Assembly (NCBI GenBank): GCA_030248135.1
Contig: JASANC010003837.1
Location: 95,821 to 159,820 of the forward strand
DNA length: 64,000 bases
Direction of reading: 5' to 3'
Source of the DNA: Theristus sp. LFF4_11
Lineage: Eukaryota; Nematoda; Chromadorea; Monhysterida; Xyalidae
Positions 48,001 to 59,304 of this stretch are shown here, piece by piece (positions within the stretch are counted from its first letter, which is position 1; each line of letters starts with the position of its first letter). The notes under the pieces are model-generated. The model saw only the letters and a program-made list of their open reading frames with translations. It had not been told where the DNA came from and searched no databases. A program made the position numbers and the translations under genes.

Positions 48001-51000
48001 CATCAGTCCGCAGAGCAGATGAAGCAAATTCGAAAAAAACCAGATATCCCGGTAAAACAGCAGCACCAACAAACACAGAGTGGGTGGGGCACATGAGTGA
48101 AGCCAGTGTTCGCAAAGACGCCGTTTCCGCGATTGAGCATCAAAAAACGCAAACGCAGAGAAGCGCCGAGACGAACCTGCCCGAGCGCACACGGCGGTTG
48201 ACTGGAATGATCGGTGTGGTCGGCGGCAGTGAGCGTGCGCTGCGACACGTTCTGACCGGCGCAGTCTTGTGCGCTGATCGCCGCTGCTGCTGCGTCGCTC
48301 GACGGCGACATGCCACGAGCGTCGCCCGCAGCGACTGGCGTCTCTCGCTGGCGTACGCTGTGCGCTGGCGGTGGCGGTGGCGTGTTCGCCAGAATGGCCG
48401 ACAACGCCAGGTCTGGCGTGCTGCGGTAGTGCGCCCGGTCGACTGGTGGCGGCGGCGCGCGCGCCTGGCACAAACGATGGCGTTTGATTTTTGTCAAAGA
48501 TTTTTATTAAAAAATGCAGTTTTCTCGGAGTCGTGTCTGATGCGGTTTACAGATGCACCTCAGTCAATACAACAACGGCTAAAGTGATTGACGTTGACAC
48601 AGAGCTCTTCACCACACCATACAGTCTATCACGCTAATATATGCAACTAGCTGATTGGTTGGTTGGTCATAGAAATTCTCAGCGCTGATTGGTTAGTGAT
48701 CAGCAATTCTGAGCGCTGATTGGTTGGTCATTACGTCATGTTGTAAGTATATATTTTCCAGATGGACTGTAGGAATGTTACAAGTTGCACAGTCACAATG
48801 TGCACACGTGCGATCATCGTACGTCTGTGGCGGCGTGTTTGTTTGTGACTGTGCACTACCCAGCATCGTATTCAAAAACATCCTCGGATCGAGGACTGAC
48901 GAAGACAGAAAAGCGAGCAGAATGCGGTTAGCGAACTCACCTGTTGATATGAGCTGAGACTGTTTGCAAATGACGCCGCTTCGCTCGTGGACGCTTGCTG
49001 TGTTGGTGTCAACTGGTCAAACGACGGCTGCCTGCAACAGCGAGCAGGGGGATTCAGGTGCATTCATGAAGATGTAGCAAAATGTGTGCTTTGTCATAAA
49101 ACTCCAAAATAAAAATACAGATTTGGCTGTAGCAGAAATTGCATAGCCAGCGCTTTTCATGAGTGCGAAAAATATCACTCTGTAGCATGCGTGACTGTTG
49201 CTGTCGCTACGGATGTTTCATGAATTTAGCTTTGAAGCGTTTACTAACTGGGTAGGATTTCGAGAATGCTCATTGTGCATCATTTTCATTTAGAAAGCAA
49301 ACAAGCACGTTTTATTTACAGCACGGGTTGCGTTATACTCGAATAAATAGAAACGTTTCGGGTTTCGTGAATGGTGAATTGACACAAGGAACATTCAAAC
49401 AGGTATGATGTTCGAAACGAAAAAAATGCCTTGCGAAAAACAGACAATTCTGAACAGCATTCTCTCAGCAACACTCTCCTTTGTTTGCACAAGGAAATTG
49501 ATAAATTTCATCATGAATGTTGCACCGTAAACGATATAATTCGAACATTTTCCACATCAAATCCTGGAAGCTTTTGGGTGCTGGGAAACGGTTTTAAAAC
49601 GAACACAAACCCGTTTTCCTGGCCATATAAAACCGGTTTTTATCGCTCGGTATAACCCAGAAAAGCGTACAGAGAACGTCGTCAAGTGGTGCGCCTAGGG
49701 TTGGTAAAAAAACCGTTTTTTTTATATTGCCACAAAAAAACGGTTTCTTTTCCGTTTTAAAACCGTTTTAAAACCATAAAAAACCGAATGCTTCCCAGCT
49801 CCTAAACTTTCTAGAACTTGGCATCTTGAACTCAAAATAGGAAATACATCAAAATTAGTGATTTTGAGCAGCGTGAAATGCTGTTTTCGGGCATACAACC
49901 GACCCAGTTTGCAAAACCACTGCACCGTTTTTTCAAAAATATAATTTTACATTTTATCAATCAAACGAAGAATTGTGATTTTTTACCACGAAGTTTGAAA
50001 ATTTTTAAGGTAAAAAACCGGTTCTTTATTTTTTCAAAAAAACTGAAAAAAAGGTTTTAAAACGGAAAAGAAACCGTTTTTTTTCCTGTGCCAACCCTAG
50101 GTGCGCCCATCCGTGTCTATTCTGCCATCAAGTGCCTCTCGATCGCACGAACGCACAGACAAGAGCGCTACCAACCAACCGTGAGTGATAAATTTCGAAA
50201 CAGGCATACGCAGAGCACACATGCGTAACGTACGTCAATGCGGTGCTATAGTCGGGCGCCGGTTTGTAAGGCGGCGGGACACGTTTGTAGCGAGTCACCG
50301 TCGGACCTGACGAAGCACCAACGCTGTTGTTGTTGCCTTTGCTCTCTGCGGCCCCATCAATCGAACGTTGCTTCGTGCCAACTATGGCTTTCTTAATCTG
50401 ACCTGCAAACGAACAACCGTTTCAACGGACTGGTTTTAAAATGTGAAAACCATGGAAAATTTTTTCAATACAAATCGGGTGCTGTGCTGCGTGCGGACAC
50501 AACAGGTGAAATCAACTCGTTACATGTAAACGCTCAACAATGAGCTCCAGTTTACAGCTCCTGGTCTGAAGACAGTGCACTTGGTCATATAACACAATAA
50601 TTTTGCAGTCACCAAAAAGCACGCACGCACCCACACGGTACATTACTGTTCCATGGGTGTGCCGGTGTGTTTGTACCGGTGTTATGTCATATTTTGACCC
50701 CCACCATATTTTGACCAAAGTCTTTTTTGTTGTTGTTGCATTTGCGCTTTTGCTACATACCTGTACCAATACATCAGTCAATCACTACTTCAATTCTCTA
50801 GCTGTTCATTAGTATGCATCTTGAAACCTTAAAACATAAACAAAACAAAAAGAACCACTTCAAATAGAACAACCCCTTTTTTAGCAAAACATATGTATCT
50901 AGATGTAACAGCGTAATCTTCCCAACTTTTACCCATTTTTAGCAAACCTGGGTTGAACTGGACGGCCTGGGAGTAGATGTGTACACATACAAAGTGATGC

Positions 51001-54000
51001 AAATGCAAATGCACAAAAATCTAATGGGATAAGGGTCAGAAGTCAACGCAGCGGTGTGGGTCAACGCATTGTGCATTGAGTCGTTTGTGAAGTCTAGCCC
51101 CCCACTGGTCAAGTGAAACTTCATATCACCTTCCATACACTGAGTTTCGGTTCGGGTGTAGGTCAAAATATGGCAGCTGCAAAATTGCCATATTTTGACC
51201 CCCGGTCAAAATATGGCGGGGGTCAAAATATGGCATGACACCGACACCGGTAGTGCAACAGTACGGCATTTATAATGACTTGCACTTTACCATCATGCGA
51301 GCTCGTCATGAAACGAATTTCTCCTTGAACATCCGTCAAAGCCGGTTATTTTACTATGGCCTATTTTTTTTAAACGTGTCCCACTGAAATGACGTCATGT
51401 GCCACAAAACATGCGCTTGTCGTTCACAGCAAACCAGACTATCCGTTTAGCCGATTTCTTCCCGTAAACAAATGGTGAATGTCGAATCAGTCACACCAAA
51501 CTGAAATTTTAGTGCCTGTACTTTGACAAACGGGCGTTTTTAAATAAAATGATGTCACGTTAGTCCGGACACGTTTGAATAAATCCACAATACTATTGCC
51601 CCGCACACCACCCAACACACACACACACCGTTGTACTGTTGCTGTGCGTTGCGAATGGCGGCGGCGACGGCCGACTGAATCACGTCGGGGCTGCTCACGG
51701 ACACGGCCGGCGAACAAGCGATGTGCGGCGTCGACTGCGTCAGACGATTGCTCAGCACCAGAGCGTGCGAACTGGTGAACGGTGGTGCTTGTTGTTGATG
51801 ATGAGCTTGCTGTGAATGTTGCTGTTGTTGTTGTTGTTGCTGGTGTTGTTGTTGCTGGTGTTGTTGTTGATGATGCTGTGGTTGCTGTTGATGATGCTGT
51901 TGGTTATGATGATGTTGGGAATACTGTTGCAGTTGGTGATGTTGTTGCTGATGGTGTGCACCGGCCAGTTCATCATCAGTATCATCCTCATCAACCGCAG
52001 CACTCAACGCCATCTGCCATTCGCGGCCATTCATGCCACTGGCATTCGACTGCTGTGGTTCGTGATGATGACGCATCACTGCAACAAAACTTTGGAATTT
52101 TAAAAATAGGGAAACAGGTTTCTTTCGTTTTGATGAAGTTGATGTCACATACAGTGTCACTCTTTTCAAAGCCAACTAGTTGATTGGTTGGTGATCACGT
52201 GATGCATGCATTCTGTGCAGGAATTGGTGTGGATGTGGAACGTGATTTGCACAGAAAGCATGCATCACGTGACCACCAACCAATCAGCTAGTTGGATATG
52301 TTACCGAGTTAGACTGTAGAGTCTAATGATGAACCTCTCACTGGTACACCCCGGCGGAGTGACAATAAAGAAATGAATTGAGCGTTTGAGCGAGGTCACG
52401 ATCGTAATGCGTGCTCGAAAATCCGATACATCTTCACACGACCGTTCACCAGAGCAGCCTACACACAAAGTCGCAATGCGCCAGCATGCGAGCGACCGTT
52501 CTCCAGGCAGTCGAAAAACAGCCTGGGCAACGCTAAAAATTGCTGCGACAACACCTTTTCCGTAGAGGCGGCAATGAACAACCAACAAAAGAATGAGCAA
52601 TGTCTTTCGCCTGACCATCGTTCGAGTGTCCGCGTGGCACGCCAGTTGGCGCCACGTGCCGTTTGACATAGGTTGGCAGCGTTGACGTGCTGTACGAGCC
52701 TGGCCCACCAGTGGGCAGCACTAGCCCATAGTGCTAGAATGGAAAACAGCCAAAAATCCCAAATCGAAAATCGAGCAAAAAATCTGAACGGAAGTTAGAA
52801 CTTTGGTGGTTTACTTTGACAAAACGAAAAAAACAGCCGCAATTTTTGGGTGTTCTCTTTTGATGCGTTTACCCTTTTGACTCCTTTTATTTATTCATTG
52901 AAACCGAACAGCAGAAGCACCTTCATTGCAATGCTGTTTTGTTTTGAAATAAAAAATGATCCAAAAACAACAACCGTTGTGCTGGGCGCTTGTGGCTGCG
53001 GTAGATAATGGAATAACTCGTTGGTGTTTTCAGTGGCATTCTGCGTCGTCGCTGCTACCGACGTCTGTTGCTCAGTAACCATCGAGAGTGACCTGATTAA
53101 AAAATGCACACTTTTACGCCGATTCATTAATGCACATGTTTGTTCAAATCTGCCACTTTTTGCTGATAACAGAGTTCGCGAAAGAAGAACGAACGGGTTG
53201 GGAGTTGCAAGAAAATATTAATAACCCCATAAATGGGTGGTGTTCGAATTCAACTAAACCTGATAGTTGTTCTTCCTACCGCAATTCAAAGTTTCACTTC
53301 TGTACTCTGCGAAAAGTGACAGGTTTAAACAAACAAACCGCAGTTGTATATCGGTCGTCAAATTGAAAAAAAAACACGAATGAAGAGGTCCTGAGTTCCG
53401 TGACGTGCTACTCCTAGCCAGAGCCAGACCCTGAGGTGCAGCTACCTGCTGTGCATCAATTGTGTTGAATGCGCATTGTCGCCGTTGTCGCACACAGCAT
53501 CCACCGTGTTTGTGTTCAACCGAAAAAAGTGCAACTGCCACGTGAACAACATCGCAACATAACGAGCCATTTCCGCATCGTCCATCGTGAACTGAACACC
53601 GCTGCGCAGTTCGGCCAACCCGATCACGAGATGACGTTTGTGCGATGTCACCTCCACGATTTCTTGCCATCTGAGAATTAGTATCTTCTTTATAAGAAAC
53701 CAGATAACCTTTTGAGTAAAAAAATCTTTTCGTTCTAACTCGTTTTAGTACGGTATCAAGACACGATATTTTTTCAAGTGTCTTTTGTAAAATAAAATCG
53801 GTTTCTTACTGATTTTGAACACAGGTTTTTGACCAACTTTTCGACTAATTGTTCCGTTTTGCTTGACCATGACGAAAGTTGAAACGCAGAGAGAGACCGA
53901 CTACAACTGACACCTTGTTTCCGCGTGTCATTTTACTGTAACCATTTCACTGCAACTTTAAGTCCCACTCTGAAGACAGTGCACTTAGTAATGTTGCACA

Positions 54001-57000
54001 GTGACAAACAAACACACAGGCACACGCTGATGATGACGCGCGCGCAGACTGAAATGTTCGTGGGTGTTCGTGGCTGTGCGTGCAACATCACTGTGTTGTG
54101 TAACAAACGACCTAGTGCACTGTCTTCAGACTAGGACTTTTACTTGCCTATATTTCAACGGTGCTCCTTGTAAGCGTTTTACGATGATTCCATTCTGATA
54201 GTGATAACCGATGAACGTTGAACTCTGCTCCTCTTCATCCTGAAAAACGAATAGTTTGGGCGATTTTTTTGTATCGTGCTTCGAACGAAACTGCAGTCGA
54301 ACCCTAACTCATGGGAAATCAGCTGATTGGCTGGTGATTACGGTCATGCATGCTTTCGGTGCTGTGGGGGCGCGTGAAACAACAGCGTGCTTCCATTCGA
54401 GGAAAGTACAGCAACACCAAAAACAGATAATAGAAAAAAGGAAGAACAACACGGAACGGAGACGCACCCGAGCACCAAAGAATTCCGTGCCATAGGCGTC
54501 GTTCTGCTGGACGGCCTTTATGTAAAGCAGTTCAGCCTCGGCAGCGGTGACGCCGCGCAGCTCCTTGTGCGCAATGATCACTTGGCGCGTCAGATCCTCC
54601 AACACTTGCCGCCCAGCGGTGAGGTGCTGCAATGTGGCGATTGCTAGATTCGCACACTTTCGGACGATGCCGCTGCCTCGCCATACCGGTGTGTCTGTGT
54701 GGGGTACCGTGATGCGCAGCGTGCGCGTGATTCGTGGCGACTGGCGTTTCGCGGCACCGCTTTGCGAAGCATTTGCAGTGTTTTCTCTTTCCATTTCTCT
54801 CAACTCAGGGCGCTGCTCGCGAAAACCTCCTGCGGGCCGCGAACTACACGGTACCACACATACGGTCGCACGGGCATATAAGGACTGGTTTCGGGGGCTG
54901 TACTGGCGGCAAGAAACCATACGTGTACATTATTTTTCGTGGGGTACAGAGCGCATGTGTGAATAAAGGGAACGGGCTGGCTTACTCACCCACACAGCCA
55001 CAACAGACGGGATTATGAAGTCTAACTCCAAAAAACCCAACCACCAAACCAGTTTTCATTTTTATGCGTTTTCTATGAAAAAGTGACATGTGTTTACTCG
55101 GGAATACTGATTATAAAAGCAGCACGATTCGCATGCTAACAATTCCTATGCCAAAAAAACAATTTCAAAGGGGCACTCACTTTTGGTAACAATGAAACGG
55201 TTGACATGAATTCAACGGTGTGCGTTGACTCATCGTGGTCGCCATACTCCACTGAAACATTTCGTGAAAAAAGTGTGTAAACTTTTAAAAATTCTTAGCA
55301 TTTAAAACAAAAAGACGAAAACTACCCGGTTTTTGCACAATTATGATGCAGTTATGAGAGTTGATGGATAAAGAGCAAATATGAACCAAGCAACACGTCC
55401 TGAATTCAAATGCAATCACCTGTTTTTTTAGGTGGCCGAACCGTTTCAGCAACTCATACATAAAAAACTAAGTTGAATCGATCAAGTGACCTTGCAAACT
55501 GAAGCTAGCGAGCACAATCGCACGATCCGGAGACACCAACAGACGCCCTTCAATGATGTCCGACTTCATGTGCAGGAAGTAGTAGTATCTGAATAAAGAA
55601 ACGGTCAGTATTTAGTTGATGCATTGCAACAACATGCAACCACTTCTGACAAACAATCCGTCGTAGATGGGATTTCCAAGACATTTGGATTTCAGGCTGT
55701 GTATCGTGGTTCTTACTGAACATGAGCTGATAAAACTACAAAATCAAAATTGTGTCCAACCTAACTTGATTCGTAGAATCTAACTTTCAAGCATGCAAAT
55801 CAAAAATTAAAAAACAAACACATAACAGATCCCTATATCATATAACACAGCAGTTGCTCATTCCATTCCACCCACGAATGTGTTAACGCCATAAACTCCA
55901 CAAACCAAAACAAGTTCATGCTTGAATAGTTTGATCCGAAACAAAAAAACTAAAATCAAATATTATCTTTCTTATTGAGTGTGTCGTATGCACCGAAACA
56001 TTTAAAAAAACCTTTCCCCTATCACAAAATTGTATTTTTTTCATTATTGACAATCTTCCAAAAATTAAAACGTCTAAAAAGTGTATCCTCTTTCATCCCC
56101 GTGCAACACAATAACATGTCACTGCAAAAAGTACCACCGAATAAAAGTCCAAACGAAAAAGTGTGCTCACTTTTACAAAACTAAGACCTAGTGAACTTTC
56201 TCGCTATCGTCTTTCGTAAGTTAAAAACACAACACAAACCCGTTCTGAAAACTCCAGCATAAAATCAAGCGCCCCTCAATAGGAAGGACAGTGCACTGCA
56301 ACTGTGAAACGCATAAAAACGTGCAAACAGCAAACACAACACACCCTAAAGCTCAGAAAGCACACAAAAGCACACGTGTTTGTATCACACTGTCGCCAAA
56401 CAATCGACCATTTACGTTCACAAAGTTCACTTCATGTAAACAATGGTTTTAGAATTCAACGCACACTGTACGATTACGACCAAACCTTCATCTGACGAGC
56501 CTTTCACAAGCAAAGCAATCACCCCAATGCCAAACATTGAAAACACCACCAGCTTTGCCAGATTTGGAAAGTAAAGCCACTCAATTTTGTTAAAACACCA
56601 GTTTTCTGGTGTACTAAACACTTTTTCAAGCAAATCGCTAAAACTTAGCTCAGATGCGGTTGCCAAAAAGACGAAAAGCTGAAAAGACGTCAGACGTGAA
56701 TTCAACTTTCACACGCACACATCCACCAGAGCACAGCATACAGCAAGCAGGCATCAAACAAGGCAGCCACGGCAGCGGGGTGTTTCATGCGAGCATCAGT
56801 AGCCTTCGTGGCTTTGTGGAAAGTTTACGCTGGTTAAAAACACAAATGATACGAAGAATGCGATGCACACTAAGTCCAAAGGAGAATCCCCATCGGCGTC
56901 AATGTGGCTTCTTTTGAACGCATGTTTTTTTGAAACACGAACGCAGAAATGCCTTTTGAATAAAATAACATTCGAAAGCCGCAACAACGAAATTTTCGAA

Positions 57001-58147
57001 TTCACGGCCATTCAGGGATATAGGCGGCCGACAGCTAGTGGAAAAAACGAAAAACAATCGAGATACAGGCTGGGAATCTAATACCAGATGCTCGTCGCAG
57101 CTGGTCCAGCAGGTCAAAGCGGGACAACGACAACCCGAAGGTAATGGCTCGAACGGGCCGCTAAGTCGTGCGCACATGAAACACCGGTGATTGGTTGGCA
57201 CACCGTCGGGTGTCTGCATCCATCCGGGTCTACAAACTCAAAAAAGCGTGCATTCGCCACCGACCTCGCGGCATCATCGGTGAGCGCGTGCACGTGCGGC
57301 GTGTGAAAGAGCACGGCCAACTGCAACTGTGCACCGCCGGCCGTCGCCCCCGCCGCGCCACCCTGTACACCGTTGCTGTACGGCGACGACGGACATTTGT
57401 CGAGCTGCTTACGCAACGGCTTGTCCAGCTCCACCCAGCGATGCAGCTTCGTGCGCGCCGACTTCATGCGTAGACCGAAGTAGACGCTCTGTGGTTACGA
57501 GGTTATTTGGTAATTGTGGACATTCGTTATCGTTAGCGACACAGGCCCGATCGAATCAACAACAGCTTGAAAGCATATTCATAGACTCACGCGCGCTGAA
57601 GCGCATGCGCCACTGTACCATGTGTTTGTTTCGTGAATGTGTAGCGAGTGACGCCGGCGCTTCAAATTCCAAGAATGACACTTGAGGAAAGACTTGCTAT
57701 TTTCGGTTGGTCGTTGGAATTGCAATGTCATGTCAGTGCAGCAAACAGTGCCGTTCTACTCTGCATGCAATATCTTTTGGTTTGGTGCCGCGCCTCAATG
57801 CGCGCATAGATGGGTAAGCAGTCGCATGCACGACGCGGGAATTCAAAATTGGCAAACGGATCCGAGTCTCCTAAATAAGGCCGGGTCACTTAGACTATTC
57901 TGAATTACCACATACAGATTGAAACTAGTTTTCTTTTACGTTCACAACCGCAGTGAGTCGCAGGTCTTAATGAACAGATCATAGTACAGCACAGCTGACC
58001 TGCAGAATGTCGAGCCTCTGGCAGATGTAGTCCATGCAGTCCTGTCCGGTGCTCTCCGTGGTCAGCGTGCACTGCAACAGGCGCTGCGCCTCCACCAGCT
58101 CGATCGTCACCACGTACACGTCGCGCGACAGCTCGTAGTGGCCGTGT
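45019..58147 (-). CDS. PTPN14/PTPN21 (Pez)-like FERM protein, 14 exons seen, N-terminus missing
   Basis: Exons: 58147-58000, 57488-57265, 55588-55491, 55251-55181, 54626-54468, 54239-54148, 53670-53446, 53092-52975, 52733-52616, 52078-51629, 50402-50234, 49031-48941, 48464-48177, 45318-45019. All phases fit (849 aa plus an unseen first exon). The FERM domain spans exons 1-7 in the Pez order: LTTESTGQDCMDYICQRL; YFGLRMKSARTKLHRWVEL; YYYFLHMKSDIIEGRL; VEYGDHDES; VTAAEAELLYIKAVQQNDAY; an F3 lobe starting FIGYHYQNGIIVKRL. The linker has a His/Gln-rich exon (52078-51629), a WW-binding PPPY with PDY nearby (KRVPPPYKPAPDYSTAL), and YRSTPDL followed by a proline run, as in PTPN14. The last exon has RRERSVSMP, a possible phospho/14-3-3 site. 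Pez proteins sit at junctions and restrain YAP. No phosphatase signature (HCSAG) is found. Alternative: the last exon splices on at its GTTTGT site beyond view. Confidence 0.88.
45730..45917. mobile_element. MITE family M5, copy 2
   Basis: The right end GTGCAATGTCTTCAGACTAG is clear; the left end CTAGTCTGGAAACCGGGCAC is diverged. The interior has (CA)n. It lies in the 2.86-kb last intron of the Pez-like gene (48176-45319), which otherwise holds no recognised feature. Confidence 0.6.
49655..50200 (-). mobile_element. tRNA-derived SINE copy 2, split by a hAT MITE
   Basis: Pieces 49655-49695 (AACCCAGAAAAGCGTACAGA) and 50108-50200 (GCACAGACAAGAGCGCTACC) together match the SINE at 41108 and 58166. 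The interruption is the element at 49696-50099. Located in an intron of the Pez-like gene. The head is diverged and the AAC tail is absent. Confidence 0.7.
49696..50099. mobile_element. hAT-type MITE (TAGGGTTGG ends) inserted in a SINE
   Basis: Inverted ends TAGGGTTGG / CCAACCCTA flank 404 bp with an exact 8-bp duplication GGTGCGCC (49688-49695 and 50100-50107). The interior is built of AAACCG / CGGTTT units. No transposase. Confidence 0.9.
50679..51243. mobile_element. MITE with long ends rich in CATATTTTGACC
   Basis: The left end CGGTGTTATGTCATATTTTG and the reversed right end CGGTGTCATGCCATATTTTG continue to about 40 bp of inverted repeat. The unit CATATTTTGACCCCC recurs within each arm. 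It appears to interrupt an older M5 copy that starts at about 50562 (CTGAAGACAGTGCACT). Confidence 0.7.
51355..51592. mobile_element. TA-flanked MITE (family M1), copy 3
   Basis: Inverted relative to copies 1 and 2, bounded by TA at 51355-51356 and 51591-51592. Its end lies about 35 bp from the donor of the His/Gln-rich exon of the Pez-like gene (minus strand), inside the following intron. Confidence 0.8.
52168..52296. mobile_element. Short palindromic MITE (CTGATTGGTTGGT type)
   Basis: An arm CTAGTTGATTGGTTGGTGAT...CACGTGATGCATGC is mirrored by GCATGCATCACGTGACC...ACCAACCAATCAGCTAG: about 45-bp arms around a ~35-bp centre. Related single ends (GCTGATTGGTTGGT) occur at about 48650-48725 and 54318. 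It contains CACGTG E-box-like sites. Intronic in the Pez-like gene. Confidence 0.7.
53960..54140. mobile_element. MITE family M5, copy 3, abutting a GC splice donor
   Basis: Ends AAGTCCCACTCTGAAGACAG and (reverse) AAGTCCTAGTCTGAAGACAG are followed by GTGCACT; the interior has CACGCTGATGATGACGCGCG. Its right end stops about 7 nt inside the intron whose donor is AG|GCAAGT at 54148/54147. Confidence 0.75.
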
Positions 58148-58165
58148 CTGCGCAAAGCAAGCAGC

Positions 58166-58358
58166 GTTGTTGTTGTTGTTGTTGTTCGGATTTTTAGGCG
58201 ATGTTTTTAGCCAGGGCTAACACCCAGAGAAGCGTACAGAACGCCATTGAGTAGGGCGCCCATCGAGTTTTCTGTCATTAAGTGCCTATACACCCCTCGG
58301 CGGGGCTCGATCCCCCGAGCGCACAGACAACAGTCTAACGCACTACCACCAGGCCACG
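58166..58358 (-). mobile_element. tRNA-derived SINE with (AAC)n tail, copy 3
   Basis: On the minus strand: head CGTGGCCTGGTGGTAGTGCG, B box GGGATCGAGCCCC, body as in the 41108 copy, and an (AAC)n tail (plus (GTT)n, 58166-58186). The tail ends only 18 nt before the acceptor of the first visible FERM exon (58147), so the SINE end supplies most of that intron's 3' region. Confidence 0.85.
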
Positions 58359-58979
58359 AGGGTGACAGTAGCGTTTTACAACAGTGCCATGAACTGATGC
58401 TCACGTAACACTTGTCGATAAGCGATAGACAAATAATGGACAAGACAGACAGATTCTGTCAATTTCATTTCAGCCAGAACTGTGACAACTGACAACGACG
58501 CGTGAAATCGGTTGGACCGAAGTTTACTGACCGAGATTTTACCACGGAAAGTTAACAATTTTCACAAACACTTCATCAATTGGTCTGTGGGCTGTGCAAA
58601 GAAAAGTACCCCCTCTTTTAATTCCAAACAAATAGCCAGGGTTATTTTGGACACACACTGGCACAAAAAAAACTATTCACAGAGTGATCTGTCACGATCA
58701 GTATACGCACGAGAAAACACGCAGACAGCGCAACGAAAAAAAAACCAAATCAAATATAAAAAAAACATCGAAACCGCACCGTTTTCCAAGTTTCAACTTG
58801 AGAGGCATCGTTGACACTGAGGTCAGCTCGCTTGGCCTCAGCCAGCGGTCACAACACAACAACCAACACCGGAGACGGAAGGACAGTTTCTTCTCTATTA
58901 TTTCCACTTAGGTCGTCGTCGTGATCGTGAATCGTTCGCGCTGCAAAAAATAGACTCCAACGCATAGCATACTTGTTTT

Positions 58980-59120
58980 AGTCCGGAGCGGGGCAGTACC
59001 ATCATAGTTGTTCCAGGGCCGAGGGGTTGGGGCATAGTTGTTCCAGAGCCGAGGCATAGTTGTTCTAGGGGGGGGCCTGGGGGGGGGCCGGCCCCCCCCA
59101 AAAAAATTTCGAATCTATCT
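58980..59120. repeat. CATAGTTGTTCCAG repeat and G/C runs
   Basis: Three tandem CATAGTTGTTC(C/T)AG units with GAGGGGTTGGGG, followed by G9-10/C8 runs; the same modules as at 21.77 kb and in the palindrome just downstream. Confidence 0.6.
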
Positions 59121-59304
59121 CTATCAAACAGGTTTTTTCGGCTCAGCTATTATCAATCTAAAAAATTTTCTCAGCCAGCTATCTATCTGAAAATTTTTGT
59201 CTTCGAAGACATAAAATGAGTTATTTTTAACCAAAATTGACCATTTTTGCTCGTAATTCTTAAAAATTTCGCTAATTTTAGGTAAAATACGCTTTATACT
59301 TGAT

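Noticed and set aside
54309..55018. Long overlapping frames on both strands around the FERM exon at 54626-54468
   Set aside because: They are shadows of the real exon and its introns; only the stretch matching AEAELLYIKAVQQ is supported.
57114..57264. Continuation of the FERM exon (SVANARFFEFVDPDG)
   Set aside because: The GTCGGT donor at 57264 joins DDAAR to YYYFLHMK exactly as in Pez proteins, so the continuation is intron.
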